Assembly: GCF_002855575.1 (NCBI RefSeq)
Contig: NZ_PKRQ01000002.1
Location: 186,001-250,000, forward strand
Length of the DNA: 64,000 nucleotides
Direction: 5' to 3'
Origin: Tabrizicola sp. TH137
GTDB lineage: Bacteria > Pseudomonadota > Alphaproteobacteria > Rhodobacterales > Rhodobacteraceae
Shown one piece after another: positions 25,586 to 39,042 of the stretch. Numbering within the stretch: the stretch's first letter is position 1; every line of letters starts with the position of its first letter. The position numbers and the translations under genes were made by a program. The notes beneath the pieces were generated by a model that was not told the origin of the DNA, made no database searches, and saw only the letters and a list, made by a program, of their open reading frames with translations.

Positions 25586-26665
25586 ATGTCCGATCCGATC
25601 GCCGACCTGATCCCCGTCTTCGACGGCCATAACGACATCCTCTACCGCATCCTGATGCAGCCCGAGGCGCGCGAGGCGATCTGGCTGACGGGCGAGGGGC
25701 GGGGGCATCTGGACCTGCCGCGGATGCAGGCGGGCGGCTTTGCCGGGGGGATGTTCGCGATCTACATCCCCTCGCCCTCGGACGACGAGGATGCGTCGGT
25801 CGAGGCCCTGATGGACCAGCCGCCCTATGAGCTGGACCTGCCCGCGCCCCTGCCTTTGCGCGACAGCCAGGCGGTGGCGCTGGACCTGGTGGCGCAACTC
25901 ATGTGGATGGAGCGCGCCTCGGGCGGCGCGTTCCGGCTGTGCCGCACGGCGGGTGAGATCGAGGCGGCCCGGGCGGCGGGTGTGATCGCGGGCGTGATGC
26001 ATATGGAGGGGGCGGAGGCGATCGACGCGGGCTGCGATGCGCTGCATGCCTTCCATGCGATGGGGCTGCGCTCGCTCGGCCCGGTCTGGAGCCGCCCGAC
26101 CATTTTCGGCCATGGCGTGCCCTTCGCCTTTCCGTCAGGCCCCGATACCGGGCCGGGGCTGACCGAGGCGGGGCGGCGGCTGGTGCGGGACTGCAACGCC
26201 CTGCGCATCCTGATCGACCTGAGCCATCTGAACGAGAAGGGCTTTGACGAGGTGGCCCGCCTGTCCGACGCGCCGCTGGTGGCCACCCATTCCAACGCGC
26301 ATGCGGTGACGCCGTCCTCCCGCAACCTGACCGACCGGCAACTGGACATGATCCGCGCAAGCGGCGGCATTGTGGGGTTGAACTTCGCCACGGTCTTCCT
26401 GCGGCCCGACGGGCGGCGCGATCCGGCGATGGGATGGGAGCCGGTGCTGCGCCATCTGGACCATCTGATCGACCGGCTGGGCGAGGATCATGTCGGATTC
26501 GGGTCGGACTTTGACGGCGCGACGGTGCCTGAGGGCATCACCGATGTCACTGGCCTGCCGCGCCTGATCGCGGCGCTGCGGGCGCACGGCTATGGCGAAG
26601 CGCTGATCGGCAAGCTGGCCTGGGGCAACTGGCTGTCGGTGCTGCGCCGCACCTGGGGAGAGTGA
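25586..26665 (+). CDS. Membrane-dipeptidase-family protein (peptidase M19)
   Basis: 359 aa. The zinc-binding HxD is in FDGHNDILYR (H15, D17); EGAEAIDAG supplies the bridging Glu; further metal ligands are in DLSHLNEKGF and THSNAHAVTPSSRNLTD, and GFGSDFDGA closes the site. The family hydrolyses dipeptides, including those with D-residues at the C-terminus. Bacterial versions have no membrane anchor, and none is seen here. GGAGG sits 6 bases before the ATG at 25586. It stands alone and converges on the Rrf2 gene. Confidence 0.9.
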   Translation: MSDPIADLIPVFDGHNDILYRILMQPEAREAIWLTGEGRGHLDLPRMQAGGFAGGMFAIYIPSPSDDEDASVEALMDQPPYELDLPAPLPLRDSQAVALDLVAQLMWMERASGGAFRLCRTAGEIEAARAAGVIAGVMHMEGAEAIDAGCDALHAFHAMGLRSLGPVWSRPTIFGHGVPFAFPSGPDTGPGLTEAGRRLVRDCNALRILIDLSHLNEKGFDEVARLSDAPLVATHSNAHAVTPSSRNLTDRQLDMIRASGGIVGLNFATVFLRPDGRRDPAMGWEPVLRHLDHLIDRLGEDHVGFGSDFDGATVPEGITDVTGLPRLIAALRAHGYGEALIGKLAWGNWLSVLRRTWGE

Positions 26666-26673
26666 GCGGCGCT

Positions 26674-26789
26674 GCCGAAAATTCTTCTCCGAAGAATTTT
26701 CGGCAAGGCCGAGGGGGAAAATTCTTCGACGAAGAATTTTCGGGGCGCCTTGAGGCGCCCGGGGGAAAAGTTTTCGGAGAAAACTTTTC
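26674..26789. repeat. Four tandem hairpins between convergent genes
   Basis: Four perfect stems in 116 bases: GCCGAAAATTCTTC/loop TCC (26674-26704), GAAAATTCTTC/loop GAC (26717-26741), GGGCGCCT/loop TG (26743-26760) and GAAAAGTTTTC/loop GGA (26765-26789). Stems one and two share the AAAATTCTTC core with the elements at 21553 and 55313. Probably a bidirectional terminator for the dipeptidase and Rrf2 genes. Confidence 0.75.
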
Positions 26790-26803
26790 TTCGGCGGGCC
26801 GGG

Positions 26804-27238
26804 TCAGGCGACGCGCAGGAGGGTCTGGAGATCACCGTTTCCGGTCACGAGATCGGCGAGGGTGACGCGATCCAGTTCGGCGTAGAAGGCGATGAGCGCA
26901 TCCGAGATGACGCATTTCAGCCGGCAGGCGGCGACGAGGGGGCAGGTGTTCTCGCCCTCGGCGAAGCATTCGGTGAAGGGCAGGACGGATTCGAAGTCGC
27001 GGAAGACCTGGCCGACGGTGATCTGCTCGGGGCTGCGCCCCAGCATCAGCCCGCCCGAGCGGCCGCGGATGGTGCGCAGAAAGCCCTTCTGGGCGAGCAG
27101 GTGGATCACCTGCGCGAGGTGGTTCTCCGAGGCGGCGCAGGCTTCGGCGACCTCGTGCTTGCGGACGATCCGGCCGGGATTGACGGCGCAGAACATCAGG
27201 GTGCGCATGGCGAGGTTGGTGCGGGTGGTGAGTCTCAT
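26804..27238 (-). CDS. Rrf2-family regulator, NsrR-like
   Basis: 144 aa. N-terminal Rrf2 winged helix (MRLTTRTNLAMRTLMFCA, then KHEVAEACAASENHLAQVIHLL), followed by a cysteine cluster C91-x7-C99-x5-C105 plus C109 that suits an iron-sulphur cluster. The layout and NxxR-type N-terminus resemble NsrR, the nitric-oxide-sensing repressor, though NsrR has C-x4-C-x5-C in E. coli, so the first gap is longer here. The start at 27238 is fixed by the family pattern. No NO-detoxification gene adjoins it. Confidence 0.83.
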   Translation of the reverse strand: MRLTTRTNLAMRTLMFCAVNPGRIVRKHEVAEACAASENHLAQVIHLLAQKGFLRTIRGRSGGLMLGRSPEQITVGQVFRDFESVLPFTECFAEGENTCPLVAACRLKCVISDALIAFYAELDRVTLADLVTGNGDLQTLLRVA

Positions 27239-27603
27239 GGCGCGGGCTCCGGGCCTTGCACAGGCTGTGGCAGGTTGCTGTCGCCAAAGATTTATGCAGG
27301 GCAGAGCTTCTGCGACATGATCCAGATCAGATCGGTGGAAAAGCCGTTGCTGGTGGAAAATCGGTGGCGGGCGGGGGGGAAGGGGCTGTTGCCTGTGGGG
27401 CGCCGCCCTGTTGTTCAAAGCGTTTTGATCGTCCGGAAAAGCAAAAATGCTGCGCGATGGAACAAGAAACTTGCGGATGTTTGCGGTAACATTTAAAGCG
27501 GTTTGAAAGGGCCGATCCTTGGCTCGGGGCATCTTCTTGGCCTTGACCCGCGCAATGGGGGGCATAGGGTTGAGGCGTGGTGCCAAGAGATGGATGCAGT
27601 GAC
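27239..27603. other. Divergent regulatory region upstream of the glycogen operon
   Basis: About 365 bases without a gene between nsrR-like and glgP. It contains two near-identical boxes, AAAGCGTTTTGA (27417-27428) and AAAGCGGTTTGA (27495-27506), 78 bases apart, resembling LacI-family half-symmetric operators. No clean sigma-70 promoter is obvious. Confidence 0.45.
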
Positions 27604-29997
27604 GTGAATGATCTGAGCCTGACCCCCAATCTGCTGCAAGCCGATATTGCGCGGCATCTGACCTTTACCCTTGGCAAGGATGCCCCGAACGCCTCGGTCT
27701 ATGACTGGCGGATGGCGCTGTCCTTCGCGATCCGCGACCGGATCGTGGAGCCCTGGTTCGCCTCCACCCGCCGGACCTGGGCGGAGGATCGCAAGCGCGT
27801 CTATTACCTGTCGATGGAATTCCTGATCGGGCGTCTTCTGGAGGATGCCACGATCAATCTTGGCCTGCGCGACATTGCGGAAGAGGCGATGGCGGGCTTC
27901 GGGCAGGATTTCCGCGCCATCGTGGAGAATGAACCCGATGCCGCGCTGGGCAATGGCGGCCTTGGCCGCCTTGCCGCCTGTTTCATGGAAAGCATGGCGA
28001 CGCTGGGTTGCCCCGCCTATGGCTATGGCATCCGCTATGAGCATGGTCTGTTCCGCCAGCGTTTCGAGGGCGGCCAGCAGGTGGAGACGCCGGAGGATTG
28101 GCTGACCCAGGCGCATCCCTGGGAATTCGCCCGTCCCGAAAGCGCCTATACCATTCCCTTCAAGGGCCATGTGGAGACACATGACGGGCGCGAGGTCTGG
28201 GTTCCGGGTGAAACCGTGCTGGCCGAGGCGCATGACACGCCGGTGATCGGCTGGCAGGGGAAATGGGCCAATACGTTGCGGCTCTGGGCGGCGAAGCCGA
28301 CGACGCTGTTTGACCTCGACCGGTTCAACCGGGGGGATTATGCGGCCGCGGCGGAGCCCGAGGCGCTGGCGCGGACGCTGAGCCGCGTGCTCTATCCCGA
28401 TGACACGACCTATCAGGGCAAGGAGTTGCGGCTGAAGCAGGAATTCTTCCTGACCTCTGCCGCCTTGCAGGACATTCTGCGCCGCTATCTGGCGCGGCAT
28501 TCCGATCTGAAGGCGCTGCCGAAACATGTGGCGATCCAGATGAACGACACCCATCCGGCCATTGCGGGGCCGGAACTCGTGCGCCTTCTGATGGATGATC
28601 ACGGGATGGGCTTTGACGATGCGCTGGAGACGGCGCGGGGCTGTCTGGGCTATACCAACCACACGCTGCTGCCCGAGGCGCTGGAACGCTGGGCGACCTT
28701 CACCTTCGGTAATGTGCTGCCGCGCCATATGCAGATCGTGGAGCGGATCGACAGTTGGCACCGCCGCACCTATCCGTCGCGGCCCCATTACGTGGGGATC
28801 GTGAAGCATCACGAGGTTCGGATGGGGGAACTGGCCTTCATCATGGCGCATAAGGTGAACGGGGTTTCGGCGCTGCATTCCGATCTGGTGAAGAAGAACC
28901 TGTTTCCGGAACTGGAGCGCCTGCATCCGGGGCGGATCATCAACCAGACCAATGGCGTGACGCCGCGGCGCTGGCTGAAGATGGCGAACCGGCCTTTGGC
29001 CAAGCTGATCACCGACACGATCGGCGAGGGCTGGGAGGACGATCTGGATCGTCTGAAGGGGCTGGAGCCGCATGTGAAGGGCAAGGCCTTCCGCGAGGCC
29101 TTTGGCGCGGCGAAGCGGGCCAACAAGGTGGCGCTGTCGAACTGGATCGCGGCGGAATGCGGGGTGAAGGTATCGCCCGACGCGCTGTTCGACGTGCAGA
29201 TCAAGCGCATCCATGAATACAAGCGCCAGCTTCTGAACATCCTGGAAACCATCGCGCATTGGCACCAGATCCGGTCCAACCCCAAGGCGGGCTGGGTGCC
29301 GCGGGTGAAGATCTTTGGCGGCAAGTCGGCGCCGGGCTATGCGGTGGCGAAGGAGATCATCCACCTGATCAATGACGTGGCGCAGGTGGTGAACAACGAT
29401 CCGGTCACAGGCGATCTTCTGAAGATCATCTATCCGGCGAATTACAATGTCAGCATGGCGGAGCGGCTGATCCCCGCTGCCGATCTGTCGGAACAGATTT
29501 CCACCGCCGGGAAAGAGGCCAGCGGCACCGGCAACATGAAGTTCATGATGAACGGCGCGCCGACCATCGGCACGCTGGACGGGGCCAATGTGGAAATTCT
29601 GGAAGAGGTGGGGGCGGAGAACTTCTTCCTCTTCGGCCTGACGGCGGAAGAGGTGATGAAGCGCCGCGAAGACCCGGAACATGCCCGCAAGGCCATCGAG
29701 GCGAGCCAGGCGCTTCAGGATGTCTTGCAGATGATCGCCGAAGGGCGGTTCAGCCCCGACAATACCGACCGCTATCACGGGCTGGTGCATCGGGTCTGGC
29801 ATCATGACTATTTCCTCGTGGCATCGGATTTCGACGCCTATCACGCCGCGCAGGCCGAGGTGGACCGGGCCTACAAGGACCGCGACCGCTGGGTTTCGAT
29901 GGCGGCGATGAACACGGCGCGCAGCGGGTTCTTTTCGTCGGATCGCACGATCCGCAGCTATATGGACGAGATTTGGGGGGTCACCTCGGCCCTGTGA
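27604..29997 (+). CDS. glgP: Glycogen/starch/alpha-glucan phosphorylase
   Basis: About 797 aa, usual length. The family pattern runs throughout: DWRMALSFAIRDR, RVYYLSMEFLIGR, NGGLGRLAACFMES near the N-terminus, and the pyridoxal-phosphate site EASGTGNMKFMMNGAPTIGTLDGA near the C-terminus. It releases glucose-1-phosphate from glycogen. The frame is open from a GTG at 27577; the GTG at 27604 (VNDLSLTPNLLQADIARHLTF) gives the length seen in relatives and is preferred, but the start is not certain. First gene of the glg operon. Confidence 0.95.
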   Translation: MNDLSLTPNLLQADIARHLTFTLGKDAPNASVYDWRMALSFAIRDRIVEPWFASTRRTWAEDRKRVYYLSMEFLIGRLLEDATINLGLRDIAEEAMAGFGQDFRAIVENEPDAALGNGGLGRLAACFMESMATLGCPAYGYGIRYEHGLFRQRFEGGQQVETPEDWLTQAHPWEFARPESAYTIPFKGHVETHDGREVWVPGETVLAEAHDTPVIGWQGKWANTLRLWAAKPTTLFDLDRFNRGDYAAAAEPEALARTLSRVLYPDDTTYQGKELRLKQEFFLTSAALQDILRRYLARHSDLKALPKHVAIQMNDTHPAIAGPELVRLLMDDHGMGFDDALETARGCLGYTNHTLLPEALERWATFTFGNVLPRHMQIVERIDSWHRRTYPSRPHYVGIVKHHEVRMGELAFIMAHKVNGVSALHSDLVKKNLFPELERLHPGRIINQTNGVTPRRWLKMANRPLAKLITDTIGEGWEDDLDRLKGLEPHVKGKAFREAFGAAKRANKVALSNWIAAECGVKVSPDALFDVQIKRIHEYKRQLLNILETIAHWHQIRSNPKAGWVPRVKIFGGKSAPGYAVAKEIIHLINDVAQVVNNDPVTGDLLKIIYPANYNVSMAERLIPAADLSEQISTAGKEASGTGNMKFMMNGAPTIGTLDGANVEILEEVGAENFFLFGLTAEEVMKRREDPEHARKAIEASQALQDVLQMIAEGRFSPDNTDRYHGLVHRVWHHDYFLVASDFDAYHAAQAEVDRAYKDRDRWVSMAAMNTARSGFFSSDRTIRSYMDEIWGVTSAL

Positions 29998-30033
29998 CGG
30001 GTCTGGGTGGCGCCCTTTGGGAGGGGGGCGGCC

Positions 30034-32211
30034 ATGGGCGAAAACCTGATCGACCACGGGGCGGCCAAGGCCATTGTCGAAGGGCGGCATGGCGATCCCT
30101 TTTCCGTGCTGGGCCTGCACAAGCGGGACGGGGCCTGGGTCGTTACCGCCTTTGTGCCGGGGGCAGAGCGGCTGTGGCTGCTGACGGGCAAGGCGGCGAA
30201 GGCCGTTGAGGCGGAGGCGGTGCCGGGCTGCGACGGTCTGTTCTGCGCGCGGCTGGCGCGCAAGGCCGAGTACCGGCTGCGCGCCGAAGGGCATGGGGCG
30301 GTGTGGGAGTTCGACGATCCCTTCCGCTTTGGCCCGGTGCTGGGCGAGATGGATGAATATCTGCTGGGGGAGGGCACGCATAAGCGGCTCTGGCAGGTGC
30401 TGGGCGCGCATGTGATCACCCATGAGGGCGTGGAGGGCACGCATTTCGCCGTCTGGGCGCCGAATGCGGAGCGCGTCTCGGTGGTTGGGGATTTCAACAT
30501 CTGGGACGGGCGGCGCCATCCGATGCGGCGGCGCGGTGCGACGGGGGTGTGGGAGACCTTCATCCCCGGTCTGGGCGAGGGCGCGACCTACAAGTATGAA
30601 ATCCTCGGCAAACATGGCGCGCCCGGCCCGCTGAAGGCCGATCCGGTGGGATTCGGGTCGGAGCATCCGCCGGCAAATGCCTCGGTCGTGCGGCGGATCG
30701 ACGGGGCATTCCACGATGCCGACTGGATGGCGACGCGGGCGGCGCGGCATTCCATCGACGCCCCCATATCGGTCTATGAGGTGCATCTGGGATCGTGGCG
30801 GCGCGCGCCGGGGGACAGGATGCTGTCCTATCTGGAACTGGCCGAGCAACTGGTGGATTACGTGGCCGATATGGGCTTTACCCATATCGAGCTGATGCCG
30901 ATCAGCGAATTTCCCTTTGACGGAAGCTGGGGCTATCAGCCGGTGGGGATGTTCGCCCCGACCATCCGCCACGGCACGCCGGGCGAGTTCCGCGCGCTGG
31001 TGGATGCGGCGCACACGAAGGGGCTGGGGGTGCTTCTGGATTGGGTGCCCGGGCATTTCCCGACCGATCCGCACGGGTTGGGCCGGTTCGACGGGACGGC
31101 GCTTTATGAACATGCCGACCCGCGCGAGGGGTTCCATCAGGATTGGAACACCTTGATCTACAATTACGGGCGGGTGGAGGTGGCGAATTACCTCGTCTCC
31201 AACGCCCTCTATTGGCTGGAGGAATATCATGTGGACGGGCTGCGGGTGGATGCCGTGGCCTCGATGCTCTACCGCGATTACAGCCGGAAAGAGGGCGAGT
31301 GGATCCCCAACAAGGATGGCGGGCGCGAGAATTACGAGGCGGCGGCCCTGCTGCGGCGGATGAATGTCACCGTCTATGGCGAGGTGCCGGGGGTGATGAC
31401 GGTGGCCGAGGAAAGCACGGCCTTTCCCGGCGTGTCGCGGCCGGTGGATCATGGCGGCCTTGGCTTTGGCTTCAAGTGGAACATGGGCTGGATGAACGAC
31501 ACCCTGTCCTACATGGAGAAGGACCCGATCTATCGGCAGTATCACCACCACCAGATGACCTTTGGCCTGCATTACGCCTGGTCGGAGAATTACATCCTGC
31601 CGATCAGCCATGACGAGGTGGTGCATGGCAAGGGCAGCATGCTGGAGAAGATGCCGGGGGATGGCCCCGAGAAATTCGCCAATCTGCGCGCCTATTACGG
31701 GTTCATGTGGGCGCATCCGGGCAAGAAGCTTTTGTTCATGGGATGCGAGTTTGCCCAAGGGCGGGAGTGGAACCATAACCAGAGCCTCGACTGGCATCAG
31801 TTGGAGATTGCCGAACATCGCGGGGTGCAGGCGCTGGTGCGCGATCTGAACCGCGCCTATCGGGAGAACCCGGCGCTGCATGTGAATGACACGCGGCCGG
31901 AAGGGTTTGCCTGGATCGAAAGCAATGATGCGGGGGCCTCGGTCTATGCCTGGGTCCGCAAGGGGGGGGCGAGCGATCCGATGGTCGTGGCGGTGGTGAA
32001 CATGACGCCGGTGGAGCGGCGTTACCGGCTAGGCCTGCCTGCGGCGGGCCATTGGGACGAGATCCTGAACACGGATGCGGGCGTCTATGGCGGTGGCAAC
32101 CGGGGCAATCTGGGCGGGGTGACGGCCGAGGCGGTGGCATGGCACGGGCAGGCGCAATCGGCGCTTGTCACCTTGCCGCCCTTGTCGGCAGTCTGGTTCC
32201 GTCAGGCGTGA
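30034..32211 (+). CDS. glgB: 1,4-alpha-glucan branching enzyme
   Basis: 725 aa, GH13. N-terminal carbohydrate-binding modules lead to the catalytic barrel with DWVPGHFP, VDGLRVDAVASMLYRDY (nucleophile Asp), TVAEES (acid Glu) and the SHDEVVHGK region. It introduces alpha-1,6 branches into glycogen. The ATG at 30034 has GGGAGGGGGG just before it. It lies 36 bases after glgP in a tight operon. Confidence 0.97.
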   Translation: MGENLIDHGAAKAIVEGRHGDPFSVLGLHKRDGAWVVTAFVPGAERLWLLTGKAAKAVEAEAVPGCDGLFCARLARKAEYRLRAEGHGAVWEFDDPFRFGPVLGEMDEYLLGEGTHKRLWQVLGAHVITHEGVEGTHFAVWAPNAERVSVVGDFNIWDGRRHPMRRRGATGVWETFIPGLGEGATYKYEILGKHGAPGPLKADPVGFGSEHPPANASVVRRIDGAFHDADWMATRAARHSIDAPISVYEVHLGSWRRAPGDRMLSYLELAEQLVDYVADMGFTHIELMPISEFPFDGSWGYQPVGMFAPTIRHGTPGEFRALVDAAHTKGLGVLLDWVPGHFPTDPHGLGRFDGTALYEHADPREGFHQDWNTLIYNYGRVEVANYLVSNALYWLEEYHVDGLRVDAVASMLYRDYSRKEGEWIPNKDGGRENYEAAALLRRMNVTVYGEVPGVMTVAEESTAFPGVSRPVDHGGLGFGFKWNMGWMNDTLSYMEKDPIYRQYHHHQMTFGLHYAWSENYILPISHDEVVHGKGSMLEKMPGDGPEKFANLRAYYGFMWAHPGKKLLFMGCEFAQGREWNHNQSLDWHQLEIAEHRGVQALVRDLNRAYRENPALHVNDTRPEGFAWIESNDAGASVYAWVRKGGASDPMVVAVVNMTPVERRYRLGLPAAGHWDEILNTDAGVYGGGNRGNLGGVTAEAVAWHGQAQSALVTLPPLSAVWFRQA

Positions 32212-32256
32212 GGATGACGACATAAGCGGCGAAGCCGCATCAGGGAGGGGAAGGCC

Positions 32257-33531
32257 ATGTTGAAACCGAGACCGAATGCGCGCCTGTCTAGCCAGGCGAT
32301 GGCCTTCGTCCTTGCCGGGGGGCGGGGGAGCCGGTTGAAGGAGTTGACGGACAGGCGGGCGAAGCCTGCGGTCTATTTCGGCGGCAAGACGCGGATCATC
32401 GACTTTGCCCTGTCCAACGCGCTGAATTCCGGCATCCGGAAGATGGCGATTGCCACGCAATACAAGGCGCATAGCCTGATCCGGCATTGCCAGCGGGGAT
32501 GGAACTTCTTCCGGGCGGAGCGGAACGAATATCTGGACATCCTGCCCGCGTCGCAGCGGGTGGATGAAACGAAATGGTATCTGGGGACGGCGGATGCCGT
32601 GGCGCAGAACATCGACATCGTGGACAGCTATGGCATCAAATATGTCGTCGTGCTGGCGGGCGACCATATCTACAAGATGGATTACGAGATCATGCTGCAA
32701 CAGCATGTCTCCACCGGGGCCGATGTGACCATCGGCTGCCTGACCGTGCCACGGATGGAGGCCACGGCCTTTGGCGTGATGGCGGTGGACAAGGAGATGC
32801 GCATCACCTCCTTCCTTGAAAAGCCGAAGGACCCGCCGGGCATTCCGGGCGATCCGGATCATGCGCTGGCCTCGATGGGCATCTATGTCTTTGACTGGGC
32901 CTTCCTGCGCGATCTGCTGATCCGGGATATGGAAGACCCGAATTCCTCCCATGATTTCGGCAATGACCTGATCCCGGCCATCGTGAAGAACGGCAAGGCC
33001 ATGGCGCATAAATTCGCGGATTCCTGCGTGAAATCGGGGCTGGAGGATGAACCCTACTGGCGCGATGTGGGAACGATCGACGCCTTCTGGCAGGCCAATA
33101 TCGACCTGACGGATTTCGTGCCGAAACTGGACATCTATGACAATTCCTGGCCGATCTGGACCTATTCCGAGATCGTGCCGCCCGCGAAGTTCATCCATGA
33201 CGAGGATGGGCGGCGGGGGATGGCGATTTCCTCGCTGGTGTCGGGCGATTGCATCGTGTCGGGGTCGGAGGTGCGCAATTCGCTGCTCTTCACCGGGGTC
33301 AGGACGCATTCCTATTCCAGTCTGGAATATGTGGTGGCCCTGCCGCGCGTGGTGGTGAACCGCAAGGCGGAGTTGAAGAACGTTGTGATCGACAGCGGCG
33401 TGGTGATCCCGGAGGGCCTTGTCGTCGGGCAGGACCCGGAGGAGGATGCGAAATGGTTCCGGCGCAGCGAAGGGGGCATCGTGTTGATCACGCAGGACAT
33501 GCTTGACGCGCGGGCGCGGAAATTGTCCTGA
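32257..33531 (+). CDS. glgC: Glucose-1-phosphate adenylyltransferase
   Basis: 424 aa. The nucleotide-binding start is [29 protein letters not shown], followed by [20 protein letters not shown], the catalytic [11 protein letters not shown] and a C-terminal left-handed beta helix ([17 protein letters not shown]). It makes ADP-glucose, the committed and allosterically controlled step of bacterial glycogen synthesis. It is preceded by GGGAGGGGAAGGCC. It has the length and layout of the Rhodobacter-type enzyme, which responds to fructose-6-phosphate or pyruvate (family knowledge). Confidence 0.97.
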   Translation: MLKPRPNARLSSQAMAFVLAGGRGSRLKELTDRRAKPAVYFGGKTRIIDFALSNALNSGIRKMAIATQYKAHSLIRHCQRGWNFFRAERNEYLDILPASQRVDETKWYLGTADAVAQNIDIVDSYGIKYVVVLAGDHIYKMDYEIMLQQHVSTGADVTIGCLTVPRMEATAFGVMAVDKEMRITSFLEKPKDPPGIPGDPDHALASMGIYVFDWAFLRDLLIRDMEDPNSSHDFGNDLIPAIVKNGKAMAHKFADSCVKSGLEDEPYWRDVGTIDAFWQANIDLTDFVPKLDIYDNSWPIWTYSEIVPPAKFIHDEDGRRGMAISSLVSGDCIVSGSEVRNSLLFTGVRTHSYSSLEYVVALPRVVVNRKAELKNVVIDSGVVIPEGLVVGQDPEEDAKWFRRSEGGIVLITQDMLDARARKLS

Positions 33532-33551
33532 GAGGGCTCCCGGTGGATACC

Positions 33552-33600
33552 CCGGGGGGCTGTCTGCCCCCCGGACCCCCCGAGGATATTTGAGAACAGA
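33552..33600. repeat. Hairpin plus ACCCCCCGAGGATATTTG repeat, copy 1
   Basis: A perfect stem CCGGGGGGC-TGTCT-GCCCCCCGG (33552-33574) is followed at once by ACCCCCCGAGGATATTTG (33575-33592) and an AGAACAGA tail. The same 18-mer preceded by a G-rich hairpin occurs at 38919-38936. It lies between glgC and glgA, so it may attenuate or process the operon transcript. Confidence 0.75.
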
Positions 33601-33614
33601 TGAAGGGGCAGGTC

Positions 33615-35044
33615 ATGCAGATCAAGGGGCGGGTGCTGTCGGTGGCATCGGAATGTGTCCCCCTGGTCAAGACGGGGGGCCTTGCCGATGTGGTGGGCGC
33701 GCTGCCCGCCGCGCTGCGGCCCTTCGGATGGGAGATGCGGGTTCTGCTGCCGGCCTATCGGCGGCTGCGCGACCATCTGGCGGCCCTGCGCCCGGTCTGG
33801 CACGAGCCGGGGCTGTGGGGCGGCGAGGGCGTGGTCTATGCGGGCGAGGTGGCGGGGGTGGATGTGCTGCTCCTTGACGCGCCGCATCTTTTTGACCGCG
33901 AGGGGGGGCCTTACAATTCCGCCGCGGGCGACTGGCCGGACAATCCGCAGCGCTTTGCCGCGCTGTCCTGGGTCGCGGCGCGGATGGCGCGCGAGGGGTT
34001 CGACGGCTGGAAGGCCGATGTGCTCCATGCCCATGACTGGCAGGCGGGGCTGGCACCGGCCTATCTGGCCTATGGCGGGTCCGGCGGCACGGGATCGGTG
34101 ATCACCGTCCACAACATCGCCTTTCAGGGCTGGGCCGATGCCGGGATGATCGACGCGCTGCGCCTGCCGCGCGAGGCGTTCCATCCGGGGCAGTTGGAGT
34201 ATTACGGGGGCTTGAGCAGCCTGAAGGCCGGGCTGGTGACGGCGGACCGGATCACGACCGTCTCGCCCTCTTATGCGGCCGAACTGATGCGGCCGGAATT
34301 CGGGATGGGCTTGCAGGGGGTCATCACGGCGCGGGGGGCGGTGGTGTCGGGGATCCTGAACGGGGTGGATACCGGCGTCTGGTCGCCCGAGGCGGAGCCG
34401 CTGCCCTATTCCGTGAAAGCGATGAAGGGGAAGGCCGCGAACCGCGCGGCGCTTTGTGCGGAATTCGGGATTGCCGAGCCGGAGGGGCCGCTGGCCATCG
34501 TTGTGAGCCGCCTGACCGATCAGAAGGGGATTGACCTGCTGCCTGCCGTGATCCCGGATTTCATCGCGGCCGGGGGTGGGCTGATCGTGCTGGGATCGGG
34601 CGATCCGGCGCTGGAAGCGGCGATGCGGGGGCTGGAGCAACGCTTCCCCGGCCGGGTGGCGGTGCGGATCGGCTATGACGAGGCGCTGTCGCATCGGCTG
34701 TTTGCGGGGGCGGATGCGGTGCTGGTTCCGTCGCGGTTCGAGCCTTGCGGGCTGACGCAGATGTATGGGCTGCGCTATGGGACGATCCCGGTGGTGGCCT
34801 CGGTCGGGGGGCTGGCGGATACGGTGATCCATGCCTCGCCCGCCGCGCTGGCCGCCGGGGTGGCGACGGGGGTGCAGTTCCACCCCACCGATGCCGTGGC
34901 CTTTGGTCAGGCGCTGCGGCAGTTGGTGGCGCTGCATGCCGATCCGAAGCAATGGGCGCGGGTGCAGAAGAATGCGATGGCCCATCCCGTGGGCTGGGAG
35001 ACGAGTGCGGCGGAATATGCCGCGCTTTATGAGGGGCTGGCCCG

Positions 35045-35048
<4 letters not shown>
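33615..35048 (+). CDS. glgA: Glycogen synthase
   Basis: 477 aa, GT5. The ADP-glucose site KTGGLADVVGALP is at residue 20 or so; HAHDWQAGLAPAYL and the C-terminal PSRFEPCGLTQMYG (with the acidic catalytic Glu) follow. It extends alpha-1,4 chains from ADP-glucose. Two in-frame ATGs are possible (33600, 33615); the second has AAGGGGCAGG in front and is chosen. It overlaps glgX by four bases (GTGA). Confidence 0.96.
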
Positions 35049-38808
<3,760 letters not shown>

Positions 38809-38828
38809 GGCCGCGGTTTTCAAGCGGA

Positions 38829-38860
38829 GCGCCGCGCGAAGGGCGCGGCGCGTTCCTTTT
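38829..38860 (+). terminator. Terminator of the glycogen operon
   Basis: GCGCCGCGC-GAAGG-GCGCGGCGC (9-bp perfect stem, 38829-38851) followed by GTTCCTTTT, 20 bases after the pgm stop. This is a clear rho-independent terminator. Confidence 0.85.
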
Positions 38861-38865
38861 GCCTC

Positions 38866-38945
38866 GCCTGCGCGGCGTTCCGCCGCGCAGGCATAGCTGG
38901 GGGCGCTTCGCCCCCCACACCCCCCGAGGATATTTGCAGACAGAA
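38866..38945. repeat. Two further hairpins plus ACCCCCCGAGGATATTTG repeat, copy 2
   Basis: GCCTGCGCGGCG-TTC-CGCCGCGCAGGC (12-bp stem, 38866-38892), then GGGGGCG-CTT-CGCCCCC (38899-38915), then the 18-mer ACCCCCCGAGGATATTTG at 38919-38936 with a CAGACAGA tail. It lies upstream of the methyltransferase gene. The order hairpin then 18-mer matches the copy at 33552. Confidence 0.75.
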
Positions 38946-39042
38946 AGTGAAGGGGCGGAAATCGTCCTGCCTGTGTCGCGTTTCTGGGGGCAGGGCGCGG
39001 CGGAGGGGCGTCTGCTGCGGGAACGGGACAAGGGAGGCGGCG

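Noticed and set aside
27493-31881. Very long open frame (1462 codons) on the minus strand across glgP and glgB
   Set aside because: It is antisense to two unmistakable enzymes, is rich in Arg, His, Pro and Gln as expected from the complement of GC-rich codons, and shows no domain.
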